From contig OU862908.1 of NCBI GenBank assembly GCA_917880885.1, forward strand, positions 58,921,819-58,985,818: a DNA stretch of 64,000 nt, given 5' to 3'. Shown here in pieces: positions 1 to 12,185 of the stretch. The notes beneath the pieces are model-generated. The model was not told the origin of the DNA. It saw only the letters and a program-made list of their open reading frames with translations, and made no database searches. This stretch comes from Limnephilus marmoratus (Eukaryota > Arthropoda > Insecta > Trichoptera > Limnephilidae). The position numbers and the translations under genes were made by a program. Numbering within the stretch: the stretch's first letter is position 1; every line of letters starts with the position of its first letter.

Positions 1-984
1 CCAGATCAATTCTTGTACGGTTGGCAACCCTACCTCCACTAATCTCAGGCGGTCAGACCACACAATCGTTTATCATGTCTTACCATCATTATTATATGAT
101 CACGTAAGCTAGAGAACGTCACATCCGCTAGTAATGTCGGTTATATGACGCCAATGTCAGAGCCGAGATGGCTTTCGATTCGCGAATTTCACTGATAAAA
201 ATGCGTGGAAAGAGGTAGGTACCTACCTGATCTATTTACCAAATAAAAAATGGGAAACGTAGCCACCTGGTGGCTAGAAGCGGAAGCAATATGCCCTTTA
301 AGTCCAAGTTTTGTACAAATTCAAATGTAACATTGTTATCAAATTCAGCGCCATTACGTTTTTCCCTTTTCATTTGAAAGGTCCCCTTTAAACCCAAATT
401 TCTAGATGCGTTTCGACTTTCTATCAAAGTGTAATATGCTGACAAGCTTAGCAACATAATAGTTGTTTTCTTCTGCTGACCACAATTTGTTTAAAAGCTG
501 AAACGGACTAAAAATCTGCACTCAACGGAAATTTTTCAACCGTCTAAAAAATAAATGGCGCTAAATGGCCATTTGATGACATTGTCAGTTTGTCACACGC
601 GAATTTCATCGGTCGTTCAAAAAAGTTTTCTTTTAGTAACAATTTTCTAAATAAGGTTTTCAAGTCGTACGTCATGCAATTTCTGCCAATTAATTATTTG
701 ATGACATCAAAATAATAACAATTATCGACCACCGTTCTGGTCTTTCTTATATAAGCCTCCTAAACAGGGGGTGTTTTTGGACGCCAGCAAAGTTATGTGA
801 CATGTATTAAAAATACAAATTTCCGTTGTGATCTGCCTGTAACTCCGGTTTAATGTATGAATTAATGAACTTGGATTTGATTTGAATTTAGGTTTAATTT
901 TCAAAATCGGAAATGATTTTGGGAACGATTCAGACAAGCGATAAAGTATGTATGAACCAAAATAGTTTTATTTTAATTAATAAA
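1..984. other. No gene recognised
   Basis: AT-rich sequence with only short chance reading frames. The first ~35 bases contain TTGGCAACCCT, which resembles the outer end of the TIR elements at 55283 and 57305, so the window may open at the end of such an element. Confidence 0.5.
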
Positions 985-1300
985 AAACTCCAGTCCAATT
1001 TTTAAAATTTTTTTTTAAACTTTCTAACTTAAATAACTGCATATTTATTTTTATTTATTTAATAGTTAAAATAATTGTCAAAGTTTTAATTTTTCAAGAT
1101 CCCCGAAAACCACCGTATGTGCAGTGAATCGTGTGACGTCATCACTGCCGAAAAGTTACTATAAGATCGGGAATCAGCTGTTCAACTGGCGCCATTTTGA
1201 AATTCAGAATTCGAAGTATTCTCCCTAGAGTAGCATTACTATTTTTTTTGTGCGGTAGTTTTTGAATATTTTCAATAAGGTGTTTATTCGAAAGGTAAAT
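985..1300 (+). mobile_element. Dispersed repeat, ACTCCAGTCCAATTTT family, copy 1
   Basis: Starts at AACTCCAGTCCAATTTT and matches the element at 28302-29024 over about 300 bp, including the blocks around GTGACGTCATCACT, CAGCTG and GAAGTATTCTCCCTAGA. The 28302 copy has inverted ends and a third copy at 30014 carries a THAP-like start codon region, so I read this as a degraded non-autonomous DNA transposon. No right inverted end was found here. Confidence 0.55.
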
Positions 1301-1640
1301 ATCTGATCGTTTTTAAAATTGACAATGTTTGTTTTTGAAAGGCAATGATCCTGAGTGAAATATATTTTTTATTAGTACTTTCAGTTAAAAAAAATTCTAC
1401 AATTATAACATCCGTAATTTTTCATTTTGCTCTAGTTATTATCTATCTGTTATTATTAAAGGATACTTATTTACATTTATTGCTAATGTAGATATATTTT
1501 CTACGCAGGATTATTAACCAGTGACACAATTTCCCTTTGAAACTTTTAAACTTTTGTACCTATATCTTTCTAAGTATTTATGAAATATCAAATTAACTGT
1601 TTTTGTCTGATACGTTTTTAAATTTTCACGGCCAAAAGTA

Positions 1641-1818
1641 TTTTCGTCATTTGTTTTTGGGTGTTATGCCGTGTTTCGCTACCTCCTTCTTTAGCCAATG
1701 TTTCGGATCCGGTATTCCGGGATCCGGTTTCTGCCGGATCTGCAACGCTGTCCGAAACGTTTGCTAAAGAAGGATGAAGCGCAACACGGCATAACACCCC
1801 ATAAACAAATAACGAAAA
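1641..1818. mobile_element. Foldback (hairpin) repeat
   Basis: Two arms of roughly 65 bp are inverted copies of each other (the left begins TTTTCGTCATTTGTTTTTGG, the right ends in the complement) around a short core rich in GGATCCGG. Single arms of the same family occur at 13440-13520 and 15171-15290. Non-autonomous, no coding potential. Confidence 0.7.
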
Positions 1819-2960
1819 TGTGTTAAGTCTGTCTAGTCTGTTTTAAAATCTAAGTACACTTTGGATTCCCTTTTAAAATCGTATTCTTAGGTAAAAATAA
1901 TTTTCTTTACATTAATAATTATTGTCTTTCTCGGAAGAGTTTTATTAAACCCACTGGGAATAATTATAATAATTATTTGTATTATAAATAATTTTGTTAT
2001 ATTTTATAATGTATTATCAACTTACATAAATAAAAAAGATTGCAATATAGCCCCGTAGGGTAGGCAGTTTTACGTACTTTGTTGATAGATTTAAATTTCT
2101 AGGTTTGCCCCTGGGTTGATGGCAAAAAATTGCTGTAAAAGTTGTATTACCTACTCGTACTTATGGTTATTATCTAGTACCTACTAATAGCAGATGCAAT
2201 GCATTGATTTTTTTGTCTGTCTGGGTGGTGTGATGTTGATTAGGTCCTTATAATAATGGTTATTCAGCTGTCGTAAATTGAAGTCATAGAGAAGCAGCCC
2301 GCGGCTGATGAAAATTGGCAGATACTGCCAAAATCCTGACCTTGAGCAATTCTCTCTGGTTTCGACTCTTTGACCTGTCGTCTGTGCATCCGCAATAAAG
2401 ATGTTTGCATAATATTTAGCGGGCGAGTGGCTTATTGAATAATGTGAACAATTGACTGGAAGAGAAATAAAGCAGATTAAGTCGGGTTGTTGAACTGCAC
2501 GGAGAAGAGAACTTGAACACATCATGAATAATCGTTGATGGACGACGTAACATTTCAATTTACGCCTTTGGATCACAATAAGCAATAAACCGATACCATT
2601 GAACTCTCCACGTGATAATGGTCTTCGTTTATGCGGAAAATTATGCTAATCTGTGACATCAGATTTTGAATCCATTGTTTGGAATATTTCCTCATTCCGA
2701 TTGCTAAATAATTTGGGCGGTTAATTGTGCCATTTTTAAAACTTGCTGCAGCTAATTACAAACATAATTTATACAGCGTCTGGTTCGTAAATTTAATTTC
2801 TTAGGCCTCGTGCGTGTTTATACGCAGCAACGTGTGGCGGACAGGCCGTTGATTCTATATATTTTGGGCTATATTTTGCTTTAAGTCAGCGTTACGGGAC
2901 GCGTATTTACAAAACCTATACCGATTCAGTCGCGGTAACGACAATTTACATTTTAAATAT
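1819..2960. other. No gene recognised
   Basis: AT-rich intergenic-type DNA. The 133-codon minus-strand frame at 2184-2585 has no recognisable domain and I treat it as chance. Confidence 0.45.
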
Positions 2961-3243
2961 ACCTTTATATTGGTTATTTTTTATCACATTGCAAAAACAA
3001 AAAATGTTCTAAAATCTAGATAAAATAATCTTTCTGATGTGTATATTAGAAATTAATAATTTTATTTCTAAATATTTAAATTTGAATATTATTCTCATAT
3101 ATTGTAAATACACCTCTATATTGATAATTTTTATCACTTTGCAAAAACAAAAAAATGTTCTAAAATCTAGATAAAATAATCTTTCCAATGTGTATATTAG
3201 AAATTAATAATTTTATTTCTAAATATTTAAATTTTGATATTGA
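2961..3243. repeat. Tandem duplication, 151-bp period
   Basis: The block beginning ACCTTTATATTGG at 2961 recurs as ACCTCTATATTGA at 3112, and both run through the same AAAATGTTCTAAAATCTAG segment. The copies differ at a few positions only. Noncoding. Confidence 0.85.
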
Positions 3244-3479
3244 AAATTTAAAGCGACTCAAACGCGTTAGGGATTGTAAATACGCTTACGGGACAATTAA
3301 GACAAAAGGGCAAAATCCGTTGGATATCGGAAGGCGTACCTCGTACGTTACCGGCTGTCAAATTTCTGTGATTTTCTATGGCTTTCAAAGGCTGGTCTAT
3401 GCCTGTCGTGCGTTGATGTCAGATGTTGTGGATTAATAATATTGAGCTATTTTTTATTAATTATAACTACTTATAGGCT

Positions 3480-4960
3480 TTTTTTTTATTTTTTTTTTAT
3501 TGAAAATTTTTGATACAATACATATAAAAGAAACATAAAAATAAAGTATATAAGAAAAGCTTAATACAATAAATGTATGTACAAAAAAATCCCACAAAGG
3601 CAATGCCTGTGCGTGGGTATGATATTGATTTTTGTTTTTATTTCTATGGTTAAAGTGAAGATTTTAAGTATGTACATACATTAATCAATTAAATTACATA
3701 TAAATTAAGTATTATAAATAGTAACTGAATAATTGCGATTAAAAACTACAAAATAATAACAGTCTGCACTGTTATTATTGCATTTGTGAAAGTTTTACAA
3801 GTGCAATTAAACGACAAAAAAAGCAAACATTATAATATAATATGTACTCTAAAAGCTGTCTAATGGTAGATATAATTAATGGTTTTTTAAAACTTATAAG
3901 AAGATATTCAGTATTTTTTAGCCAAGTTTTGGTATATTTTTTATAAGACTGAAGATTTTGACATGTGTTCTGTTTAAAGGTTGTACATAGTAAATTATAC
4001 ATTTTTGGAGCTATAAAACTAATATGCCTTTGCGACAACCTAGTTTTGCAGTGGGGTACAGCATATTCACAGGCGCCACGTCTTTGGCTGGTACGATTTG
4101 AATTTTTTTGAAAGTTGTTTGGACGCATATAAATAGATTTAAGACATTGAAAATTATAGGTCTGTCTAAGGTCCAAGATATCGGTTTCCTTAAACAATTG
4201 TTTAGACGGATAAGATTTAGTTTTCTTGTACATGATCTTAATAATTGATTTTTGGGCAATTTCTAAAGGTTTTACATGATTATTGTAAGTTCCACCCCAG
4301 CCAATTATTCCGTAAGAAAGAGATGAATGGACTAATGCGTCATAAACTAGTTTTATGGTTTTTATATTTACTATATTACACATTCTTTTAAAAATATAAT
4401 TTAAGTATCTGAGTTTGTTAACAGTATTTTCTATGTGGTTGGTCCATTTAAGTTGACAATCTATGGTTACACCTAAGTACTTAATCACTTTTCCTAATTT
4501 CATCTCTTTACAGGTAGAGCATGTGGTTGGGTTACAATTTATATTATGAAACTTTAAATTAAGGTTAGTTTTGGGAGCTGACTTCTGTGTGTTATAGAAA
4601 GGAATACAAAGAGTTTTTTCGTAATTCAAAGTAAGAAGGTTTCTATCAAGCCACTCTTTGACAATAGTAATACATTTGTTAGTTTAATAGTTGTATCTTC
4701 CCATGACTTTCCTTGGACTGTTATTGCAGTATCGTCAGCAAATGAGAAAATTTTACCAGGTATAACAATGTTGCATAAGTCATTTATATAGATTAAAAAG
4801 AGTAGCGGCCCTAATACAGTCCCTTGTGGAACTCCATGTTTAACTGTGTCAAAATTACTCAAACATGTTCCAATTTTTGTACATTGTTGCCGATTTAATA
4901 TGTAATTTTGTAAAAGCATGAGACATTTATTTTTTATTATCAATGATTCCATCACAACTT
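3480..4960 (-). mobile_element. 5'-truncated LINE (Jockey/CR1-like), copy A
   Basis: A minus-strand non-LTR retrotransposon. Its A-rich 3' end is the T-run at 3480-3500, and it reads leftwards from about 4960. It encodes only the C-terminal half of a reverse transcriptase and the following region. The encoded style (FADDT plus GKSW) is shared with the longer LINE at 57614-60440. Confidence 0.85.
3775..4955 (-). pseudogene. LINE reverse transcriptase, C-terminal part, frameshifted
   Basis: Two overlapping minus-strand frames together make one RT fragment. The upstream one (4626-4955) has GVPQGTVLGPLLFLIYINDL followed by FADDT, the catalytic motif of LINE RTs. The downstream one (3775-4629, 284 codons) carries the conserved YLGVTID region and the Trp/Gly-rich GWGG segment. 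The switch is a single-base frameshift near 4670-4680: the lower frame resumes with the WLDRNLLTLN segment expected right after the upper frame. The endonuclease domain and first half of the RT are missing by 5' truncation. Not functional. Confidence 0.85.
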
Positions 4961-5689
4961 AGAATCGTGCAATTTCAACACCCATTTGAAGAATCATAAA
5001 AAGTCATGAAAAAAAGAAGAAAATTAGCACATAACCTAACCTTTTAACCTAATGTAACCTATTAAACCATTTTGTTCATCACTTCTAATGATTTTTCAAA
5101 GGAGGTGTTGAAGTTCAATGATTCAATATAATTCACCTCATCTATCCGTTAGTCATATTATTTTATTGCTAAATTTTCCCGCGACAGGCATCTCTTAACG
5201 AAGATTTCGCGGCAAACGCGCTATCATCTCTGGCATATAGGGTAACTACTTTTAAGAGTTGGTGTCTTAACAAAAGCGTAGTGTGTAGATCGTTAGCGCG
5301 ATTCGGAATATTTATATTTAAGAAAACTGTCAAAATGAAGAACGTACGGCGCAAAAGATATAGAATCACCCTTCAGATGCAACAGACGAGCATATCCGCG
5401 TGTGAATTTTGAGCTTTATTTATAATTAGCTAAGGGTCCTGGGTTCGAGTCTCAGTGGAGCCAATATCTTTTCCTGATTTTTCTGTATCTAGATTTTCGA
5501 TTGAGTTTCGCTAATATTGTTTTCATTTAATTAAATAATACTAATAAATCTAAAAAAAAAAATAAACAGAACATTACATAGAAAAATGAAATTGTAACGG
5601 TCGCAACTGGCAATTGAACCCAGGATAAATAAAATAAAATAGAATTTTAAGAAATATTTTAAGAAAACTCTTCCCCTATTCTAATAATT
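4961..5689. other. No gene; one tRNA-like patch
   Basis: AT-rich sequence including short AACCT repeats near 5035-5070. At about 5431-5461 a stretch with GGGTTCGAGTCTC resembles a tRNA T-arm (a 5-bp stem CTGGG/CTCAG closes a TTCGAGT loop) followed by GGAGCCA. No matching 5' half was found, so this is at most a tRNA-derived SINE remnant. Confidence 0.35.
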
Positions 5690-5870
5690 ACTAGTCACGA
5701 CCCAACCCTTACTTCAACGTTTAGTAACATATTATGTTCACCCATAGTTTTGTAATTTTATAAGTACATTTTTCCCTGAGGAAGGAACGGTTGTTCTGAA
5801 ACCGGTCGGCGTATATAAAACAATACAGTGGTTCAAACAAAGTAATATTATTTTATTTATTTATAATGGA
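5690..5870 (+). mobile_element. Penelope-like 3' terminal fragment
   Basis: Contains CTGAGGAAGGAACGG...GAAACCGGTCGGCG followed by a TATA-rich tail. It is very like the CCTGATGAAGC...GAAACCCGGTCGGC terminus of the Penelope element at 23384-25164. No coding sequence remains. Identified by similarity inside the window only. Confidence 0.45.
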
Positions 5871-6230
5871 TAACCACCACGTTATAACTACATACATTCA
5901 AAAGTATATTGTTACTGTGTTTAATTCGTAGAACTCCATTTAATATTTTGTAAATTTATAGTACATAAATCAAATTCAGTGATATCATTATTAAGTTCTG
6001 CAATCTTTAGTATGTAAGTATTATTTTGACAGTATTGTCGACGTTATCAGTATAGTAAAATTTTATTAAATTTGATTTATTTTAAATAAAAAGCTTATTT
6101 TCTCGTAACAGTGATTATTTGCATCCGGATCGATTGGTTTGACTCAAGTTGATTTCAAACAAACCGTAAAAGACACCGTTTGCACGAGAATTAGCTTTGA
6201 ATGAGATCTTTATTTGATTAATGAACATTT

Positions 6231-8250
6231 TATTTATTTATTTATTTATTTATTAACGCCCTTTTTCGGGGCTTTTACATTACATATGAATAATAAGAAA
6301 ATACAAAGCATTCAATGTACATAACTGAACTGTTTCAGTAACAATACTTTATATTTGCTTAAACATAAATTGAAGATGTCCACTGACTTGGTATAATTGT
6401 TTCCCTCCATTAGTATTCTGGGCAAAGAAGAATACATATGGTAGTTAGTTCCAGAATTTCTACACTGAAATAAATCTTGACTTCTAGTATTACGTTGTGG
6501 AATCCGGAAGCTTATCAATTCTAGCAATACCGGACTATCAACTAAATCATTTAGAATTTTATATAGAAATACCAAGTCAGAGAAAATTCTTCTGTCGGAC
6601 AATTTGAGCATATTCAAATCATTCAAAATAGTGTTGTAGTTCAACATATTAGCTTGAATACCCATTTTAAAATTTAGAAAACGTAAGAATTTGTTTTGAA
6701 TTCTTTCAATAGCTTGAACATGTATACTATAATGTGGATTCCAGACGGGAGAATTGTACTCAAGTTGACTTCTAACATAGGCAAAATATAACAGCTTAAT
6801 ACACTTTATATTGTTAAAATTTCTAGTAAGCCTAGTTATAAATCCCAACATTTTTAAGCCCTTATTAGAGATTTCTGTTATGTGGTTAACAAATGAAAGA
6901 TTTGATTGAAAAGTGATGCCTAAGTCTTTAATTTGTGTTAATGTCTGAAGGGCATTGTTATCAATGTTGTAATTGTAAATCACTGGATTTTTTATTCGAA
7001 AAAATCTAACTATTTGACATTTTGAGATATTTAGGTAAAGTCTATTTTCATTACACCAAATTAATAATTTATTGATATTATCTTGAAGAATGTTGCAATG
7101 GTGAATATTTTGAATAATTCTAAAAATTTTGAGGTCATCAGCAAAAAGTAAAATGATTACATCATAAAATATTTTTGTAAGATCATTTATAAACAAGATA
7201 AATAAGATTGGACCAAGGTGTGAACCCTGTGGAACTCCACTTGTTGCATAAATTATTTCCGACAGAGAGGATTTTATTCTAACAATTTGTTGTCTTCCAG
7301 TAAGATAGCTTTCAAACCAGGCTAATATATTGCCACGTATACCAAGTTTTTCTAATTTCCAAATGAGAATTTTATGAGAAACTGTGTCAAAGGCTTTACT
7401 AAAATCAGTATAAATAGAGTCTACTTGTTTTTTTTCTTTGAAAGCATTGGTTATAAAATTTTCATAAATAATTAAGTTGGACAAAGTACTTCTACCTGGC
7501 ATAAATCCAAACTGGTGAGGTGATATTATAGGTTTTATTTGTGATAAAAGTTTGTCAAGTATAAGACTTTCAAAGAGTTTCGGTATGGTGGATTGAATGC
7601 ATATTGGTCTGTAATTACAAACATCACTTTTATCACCTTTTTTGAAAATTGGAGTTAAATAACTAATTTTCCACCTATCGGGAAAAATTCCACTGGATAA
7701 AGATAGGTTAAAAAGTTTGGTTAATGGAAGAGCAATTACTTTGATACATTCTTTGATAAATATTGTTGGGATATTATCTGGCCCAGCAGATTTGTGGATA
7801 TCTAAGGATTTCACTTTAGTAATTACATCAGAGATACTTATGGTACACTGTGAAATATCAAGAGTTTCATCTAGAGTTGTTGTTGGATTAGGAGCATTAT
7901 TTGAGTCTGTTGTATAAACACTTTTAAAAAATTTTGCAAATAAGTTAACAATACCATTAGTATTATTGCTGTGGCTGCCATTTAGGTGCATAATGCTCGG
8001 GAAATCAGAATCATCTTCTTTAAGAGATTTCGAGTATTTCCAAAAATAACTAACATTATTTATTATGGAATTTTGAATTTCATTTATATAGTTACGGTAG
8101 CAGGTCATAGACATTTTTTTACACGAAGTTCTTAAATCTTTAAATTCAATGTAATCAGAATATTTTTGAAATAATTTATATTCTTTATGTTTAAGTTTTT
8201 TGGTGACAAGTAGATTTATAAGTTTTTTTTTACTATTGATAATTATTTAA
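6231..8250 (-). mobile_element. LINE (Jockey/CR1-like), copy B
   Basis: A minus-strand LINE ending in an (AAAT)n tail, seen as TTTA repeats at 6231-6255. It carries a long RT reading frame, with eroded coding sequence visible to about 8245. Two more 3'-end fragments of the same family, in the same orientation, lie at 16945-17335 and 17372-17690. The endonuclease region is missing, so the copy is 5'-truncated. Confidence 0.9.
6312..8114 (-). CDS. LINE-encoded reverse transcriptase (partial ORF2)
   Basis: This open frame of 600 codons encodes a LINE reverse transcriptase used for target-primed reverse transcription. Visible RT blocks are AGPDNIP near residue 110, NYRPI near 167, YTDFSKAFD near 235, SGVPQGSHLGPILF near 292 and the catalytic FADD near 324. 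The C-terminal thumb and tail region (LGFITRL, then the SPVWNP-type segment) follows. The N-terminal apurinic-like endonuclease is absent. The first Met is simply the first in the open frame; related sequence continues upstream to about 8245 in broken frames. Its long intact frame suggests a fairly recent copy, but without endonuclease or ORF1 it cannot move by itself. Confidence 0.9.
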   Translation of the reverse strand: MSMTCYRNYINEIQNSIINNVSYFWKYSKSLKEDDSDFPSIMHLNGSHSNNTNGIVNLFAKFFKSVYTTDSNNAPNPTTTLDETLDISQCTISISDVITKVKSLDIHKSAGPDNIPTIFIKECIKVIALPLTKLFNLSLSSGIFPDRWKISYLTPIFKKGDKSDVCNYRPICIQSTIPKLFESLILDKLLSQIKPIISPHQFGFMPGRSTLSNLIIYENFITNAFKEKKQVDSIYTDFSKAFDTVSHKILIWKLEKLGIRGNILAWFESYLTGRQQIVRIKSSLSEIIYATSGVPQGSHLGPILFILFINDLTKIFYDVIILLFADDLKIFRIIQNIHHCNILQDNINKLLIWCNENRLYLNISKCQIVRFFRIKNPVIYNYNIDNNALQTLTQIKDLGITFQSNLSFVNHITEISNKGLKMLGFITRLTRNFNNIKCIKLLYFAYVRSQLEYNSPVWNPHYSIHVQAIERIQNKFLRFLNFKMGIQANMLNYNTILNDLNMLKLSDRRIFSDLVFLYKILNDLVDSPVLLELISFRIPQRNTRSQDLFQCRNSGTNYHMYSSLPRILMEGNNYTKSVDIFNLCLSKYKVLLLKQFSYVH

Positions 8251-8908
8251 AATATCAATAAAGTTTTGGGCATCGAACTAATTGTACCGTAGCTCCTTTC
8301 AACATTGACTAATTTGGGCCAATGAGCATGTAACATTTCCTTCAGACGTTCTCAATTCTTAATTCAGTGACCTTGGGCCCCATAGCACCTTTGCGTCACG
8401 CGTCGCGGTGCATTTATTTCGCACTCTCTTAATCTTCGGCGGTGCGTTACAATCGAATTGAGCCAACGATTGACACGACATTCGATTAATTAGTATCCCT
8501 TTAATCCTTGAATTAAATGTAGGACAACAGCAAAACATTTTTATTTAAGGCCTTATAAGGGTATAACAAAATATACAGGTTTTTACCACCCACGAGGAGT
8601 GCTTTATTTCAGTTGGAAGGTGTAAGGTTAAGGAATGAATCGGACTACATCGAATAACAATAAAGTCTTTATCACAAGGGCGTAAAATGTTCGGCAATGA
8701 AACTTTTTGCGTGGGAGTTTTACACTTTTTGTGTACACGATGCTTGTGTTTTAAATTAAAACTTTTAACATGGATTTTTGATGGCTCAGATTATCAAAAG
8801 GCATATATTATATTTACCTTCAAACGTAAATATTTTTAAATATCAACCGTTACGCGTATACGGTATAAAAATGATCATGACAGTACTTGCAAGCCCCGTA
8901 ATTTGGGT
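8251..8908. other. No gene recognised
   Basis: AT-rich sequence with no supported repeat or coding segment. Confidence 0.4.
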
Positions 8909-9491
8909 GGTATTTCACCACCCTCTTGATATATTAATGATAGGACAATCTTCTTGTTAGGACAACGTACATTTTCGGTTTATTTGTTTACAACCACCTA
9001 TTTATTTACGTCAACCCTATTGACAGGACAACGTACATTTTCGGTTTATTTGTTTACAACCACCTATTTATTTACGTCAACCCTATTGACAGGACAACGT
9101 ACATTTTCGGTTTATTTGTTTACAACCCCCTATTTATTTACGTCAACCCTATTGACAGGACAACGTACATTTTCGGTTTATTTGTTTACAACCACCTATT
9201 TATTTACGTCAACCCTATTGACAGGACAACGTACATTTTCGGTTTATTTGTTTACAACCACCTATTTATTTACGTCAACCCTATTGACAGGACAACGTAC
9301 ATTTTCGATTTATTTATTTATAAAATCCGAGTTCTACTATTCGGTACTCGAACTTATGAATAGTGAGTATAATATATGGAATAATTTGGTCGAGTTTTTT
9401 TTTTACCTATTAGGAGTAGGTATTTATTTGTTTATTTATTAATATATTATGTTATCCTATGAATAAGCTATCAAGAAAATGGTGAAATACC
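8909..9491. mobile_element. TIR element (MITE) with internal minisatellite, copy A
   Basis: Ends are inverted: GGTATTTCACCACCCTC at the left and the complement of GGTATTTCACCATTTTC at the right. Apart from an inner 66-bp array, the body matches the 237-bp element at 31239-31475, including the CTATTCGGTACTCGAAC block. No target-site duplication could be fixed. Non-autonomous. Confidence 0.75.
8960..9315 (+). repeat. 66-bp tandem array, five full units and a part
   Basis: Units begin with GGACAACGTACATTTTCGG at 8960, 9026, 9092, 9158, 9224 and 9290, almost without differences. Because 66 is divisible by three, a repetitive 162-codon frame (8954-9442) stays open. I regard that frame as a by-product, since the array lies inside a MITE and the single-unit homologue at 31239 has no such frame. 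Confidence 0.9.
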
Positions 9492-9568
9492 CATAATGGC
9501 CGTTTTACACCACCTCTTTTTTCAGCCCGCTATTTTCATCTCTATTTTCATATTTCTATTTCCATCTC

Positions 9569-9709
9569 TTAGCGATCGCTATTTTCATCTCTATTTTCAT
9601 AACTATGATTTCAGTTGGCATCACAGCAAACAGCATGGTCCATGTGTTGTTTGAAATGATGACAATTGAAATCGACATGAAAATAGAGATGAAAATAGCA
9701 ATCGCGTAA
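9569..9709. mobile_element. Short palindromic MITE-like repeat
   Basis: Arms of about 32 bp, GCGATCGCTATTTTCATCTC on the left and its near complement on the right ending GCAATCGCG, are separated by about 75 bp and flanked by TTA/TAA. The arm sequence is itself partly repeated just outside, at 9530-9568. Confidence 0.55.
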
Positions 9710-9917
9710 AATGAAAAATGTTGACTTTGGTCTCTAATTGGAATCGGACTGAAAAAAGATATCGTGTATTGTAGGCATAACTTTCTAAATATATTATATC
9801 AGTATCCAGTTAGAAAAAAAAGGCTGAGTTTTGACTCTTGTCAGATTCACGTACATAAAATCAGGTGGGCGAAAAATTTTATCGCGCTAAATAAACTCCT
9901 ATTGTGAATAAAGCTTT

Positions 9918-10175
9918 TTTTACATTAGCTCCACACAGGAGGGCCCGAGGAAAATAATTTCCCACAGAGCCTACGTCATCTTAGAGGATGCTGTGTGGAG
10001 GGTCGTTTTAAGGACGGGATGGTTAGGAAGTTCTTGGAAGGAAAAGGTATGAGGGGTGGGTAAGAATCTGGGAGTCAGCGTATCCAGGAGTGACAGACGT
10101 ATGAATCCATTCCTCGAACTGCGGTGCATGCCGACGGGTCGAGAGAGTTCGTCTGGAAAGGTCAAAAGGCTTAGC
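9918..10175 (-). mobile_element. LINE 3'-end fragment, CTCCACACAGGAGG family, copy 1
   Basis: Complement of the element end seen intact at 63330-63790: T-run, then CTCCACACAGGAGGGCC, a stem-forming AAATAATTT core, and the GGATGCTGTGTGGAGGGTC segment. Only the 3' untranslated region and some coding residue remain. Confidence 0.65.
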
Positions 10176-10859
10176 GGGTATCAAAAGAAAACTTTGTCGT
10201 CAGAGCCATAAAACGCGTCTAATTGAGTTGATTCTATTGCTGTTTTTCTTCTTTTCCAAACTAAAACTCAGGATTTCAACGAATGCAAACATATTTTTTA
10301 TTATGTTGAATTAGTGTAAATATGTGGTTCATTGGACTTCTTTATACCTAAAATTGTTTTGTATTGTTAGCCCATTCTCGTCCAAGGCTTCTGGCCGTGT
10401 TAATTAGGGAACCGACAATAAACTAATTTGTTTGCTTACCAAATGATCGCAAATATTTTTCTCGTGACAATTGACAAAATCGTGTAATTCATTGAACCCG
10501 TAATGATTATTGTTGAATAACAAAACTGTCATTCTTAAGTTCTCATGTTGGTATCAGTGTTTTGATTAAAAAATATTTATTTAGAATCCGTCTGTTTACT
10601 TCCAGTGGTGTTGTTAATTTGGTTAGTAATGGTTCAAGTTAACCGTTTTTAATTATTATTTAAAAAACATAAAAATGTGTACCTTTCTAGGTATTGTTAA
10701 ATGATACCATAGCTTGATAATATGCGGATCTAAGTATTTTATTAATTTTTTTGAAGTTGAAATGATAACCACGACACTTTTATTGAAGAAAATGTCACAT
10801 TTATTTCTGACACGAAATTTTCTATATGACTTATTCAGCTATCAAAAAACGCTAAACTG
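10176..10859. other. No gene recognised
   Basis: AT-rich sequence, no supported feature. Confidence 0.4.
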
Positions 10860-11300
10860 GTTTTTTTTCCATTAGCTGCACACAGGAGGCTCTGAGTAAA
10901 ATAATTTCCATCAAGGCCAATGACATCTTTGGGAATGCTGTGTGGAGGATCCTTGTAAAGGAAAGAGAGAAAATTCTGGGAAGGAAAAGCTAGGAATCTG
11001 GGTGTCAGTGGGTCCAAGAGTGACGGACGTATGAATCCATCCCTCCCACTGCGGTGCAAGGCGATGGGCCAGGAGAGACCAAATGGTCTCCCAACCAGTC
11101 TTTCCCGATCCGGCCCGTCACACTGTAAGTGGGCAGACGCATCCGTCGCCAAGACCTAGACAAACCCCACCACTTGAACCCGAGTACTCCTGCTAAGTTA
11201 CCAAACGTATATACTTAGGGTGAAAAATGGCAGATGTATTGGTTATCTAATAATATATGATACCCAGGACAACATATGGTCGGCCTCGCAAATTAAAATT
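10860..11300 (-). mobile_element. LINE 3'-end fragment, CTCCACACAGGAGG family, copy 2
   Basis: Starts with a T-run and GCTGCACACAGGAGG. It extends further than copy 1, through CCAAGACCTAGACAAACC and GGTTATCTAATAA, matching the copy at 32063-32425 over about 360 bp. Confidence 0.65.
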
Positions 11301-12185
11301 GAAAACTGTTTGTATTAAAACAGTTTTATTTGAGATTTGGCAGAATGTGCCAAAAAGGATTTTTAAATTGAAATTAATACCTTTTCATCACCTATTATAT
11401 ATTTAAACATGATAAAAGGGAATAATGAGTCAATAATCATTATTGTTATTGATATTTAAAAAAACCTTATTTGGTCATTGATTTTCTTTGAACTTGACAA
11501 ACTTACTTACTAATAATAAGAAAAGATTAACGATTAATTGTTCACGTTCCGTGAAAAATCTGAACCTTAGTGTTATTTGCCGATATTAAATAAAAGAGAA
11601 TCTGTCAGAAGACGTTGAAATATAATTTTAATCAATTTGAATCATGTAATGCAAAGACGTGGCAACTCTGTCCGAGGGGTCTTTGGACTTATTGCACCAA
11701 TTTATATTTCTCTTCGTAAAAAATTATAAATAACGTCTCTGGCTGTGGAAACATTTAAGTGATGCGCTTTTTTTCATTCGGTGAAATTAAATTCGAAATA
11801 AATTAACTTTAACAAGTTGTCAGACGATGCCAAATGCTCAATTTACTTCAATGCCAATTGAACTATCCTGATGCAAATTATCAGCTAGAAAAAGCGGGGA
11901 GATGCTGTTTTCATGCATGGCGCATGGCACATGGCAATAGGTAGGTACCTACCAAATGAACCACTCAGATCTGTGATTGATATAACAACTTGTGATGTCA
12001 GATGGCGCCACAAAAAAAGTCGATCTCTAAATTTCTAATGGTACCAAGGCAAGCGAATCACAAATGAAAGCACGAATACAATAATTGTCATTAACAAGGC
12101 TACAATATTGACAAATGGGACTAAAATAAAACAACAAGTAATATTTTTTCATTTTTCATTATTTTTTTTATTATTTCTTAATAAA
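11301..12185. other. No gene recognised
   Basis: AT-rich sequence, no supported feature. Confidence 0.4.

Noticed and set aside
2184..2585. A 133-codon minus-strand frame as a small gene
   Set aside because: No recognisable motif, promoter or splice context.
5431..5461. A tRNA gene
   Set aside because: Only a T-arm-like end; no complementary acceptor GGCTCC, D-arm or anticodon arm upstream.
8954..9442. A 162-residue repetitive protein
   Set aside because: It is the translation of a 66-bp array inside a MITE; the array length merely keeps the frame open.
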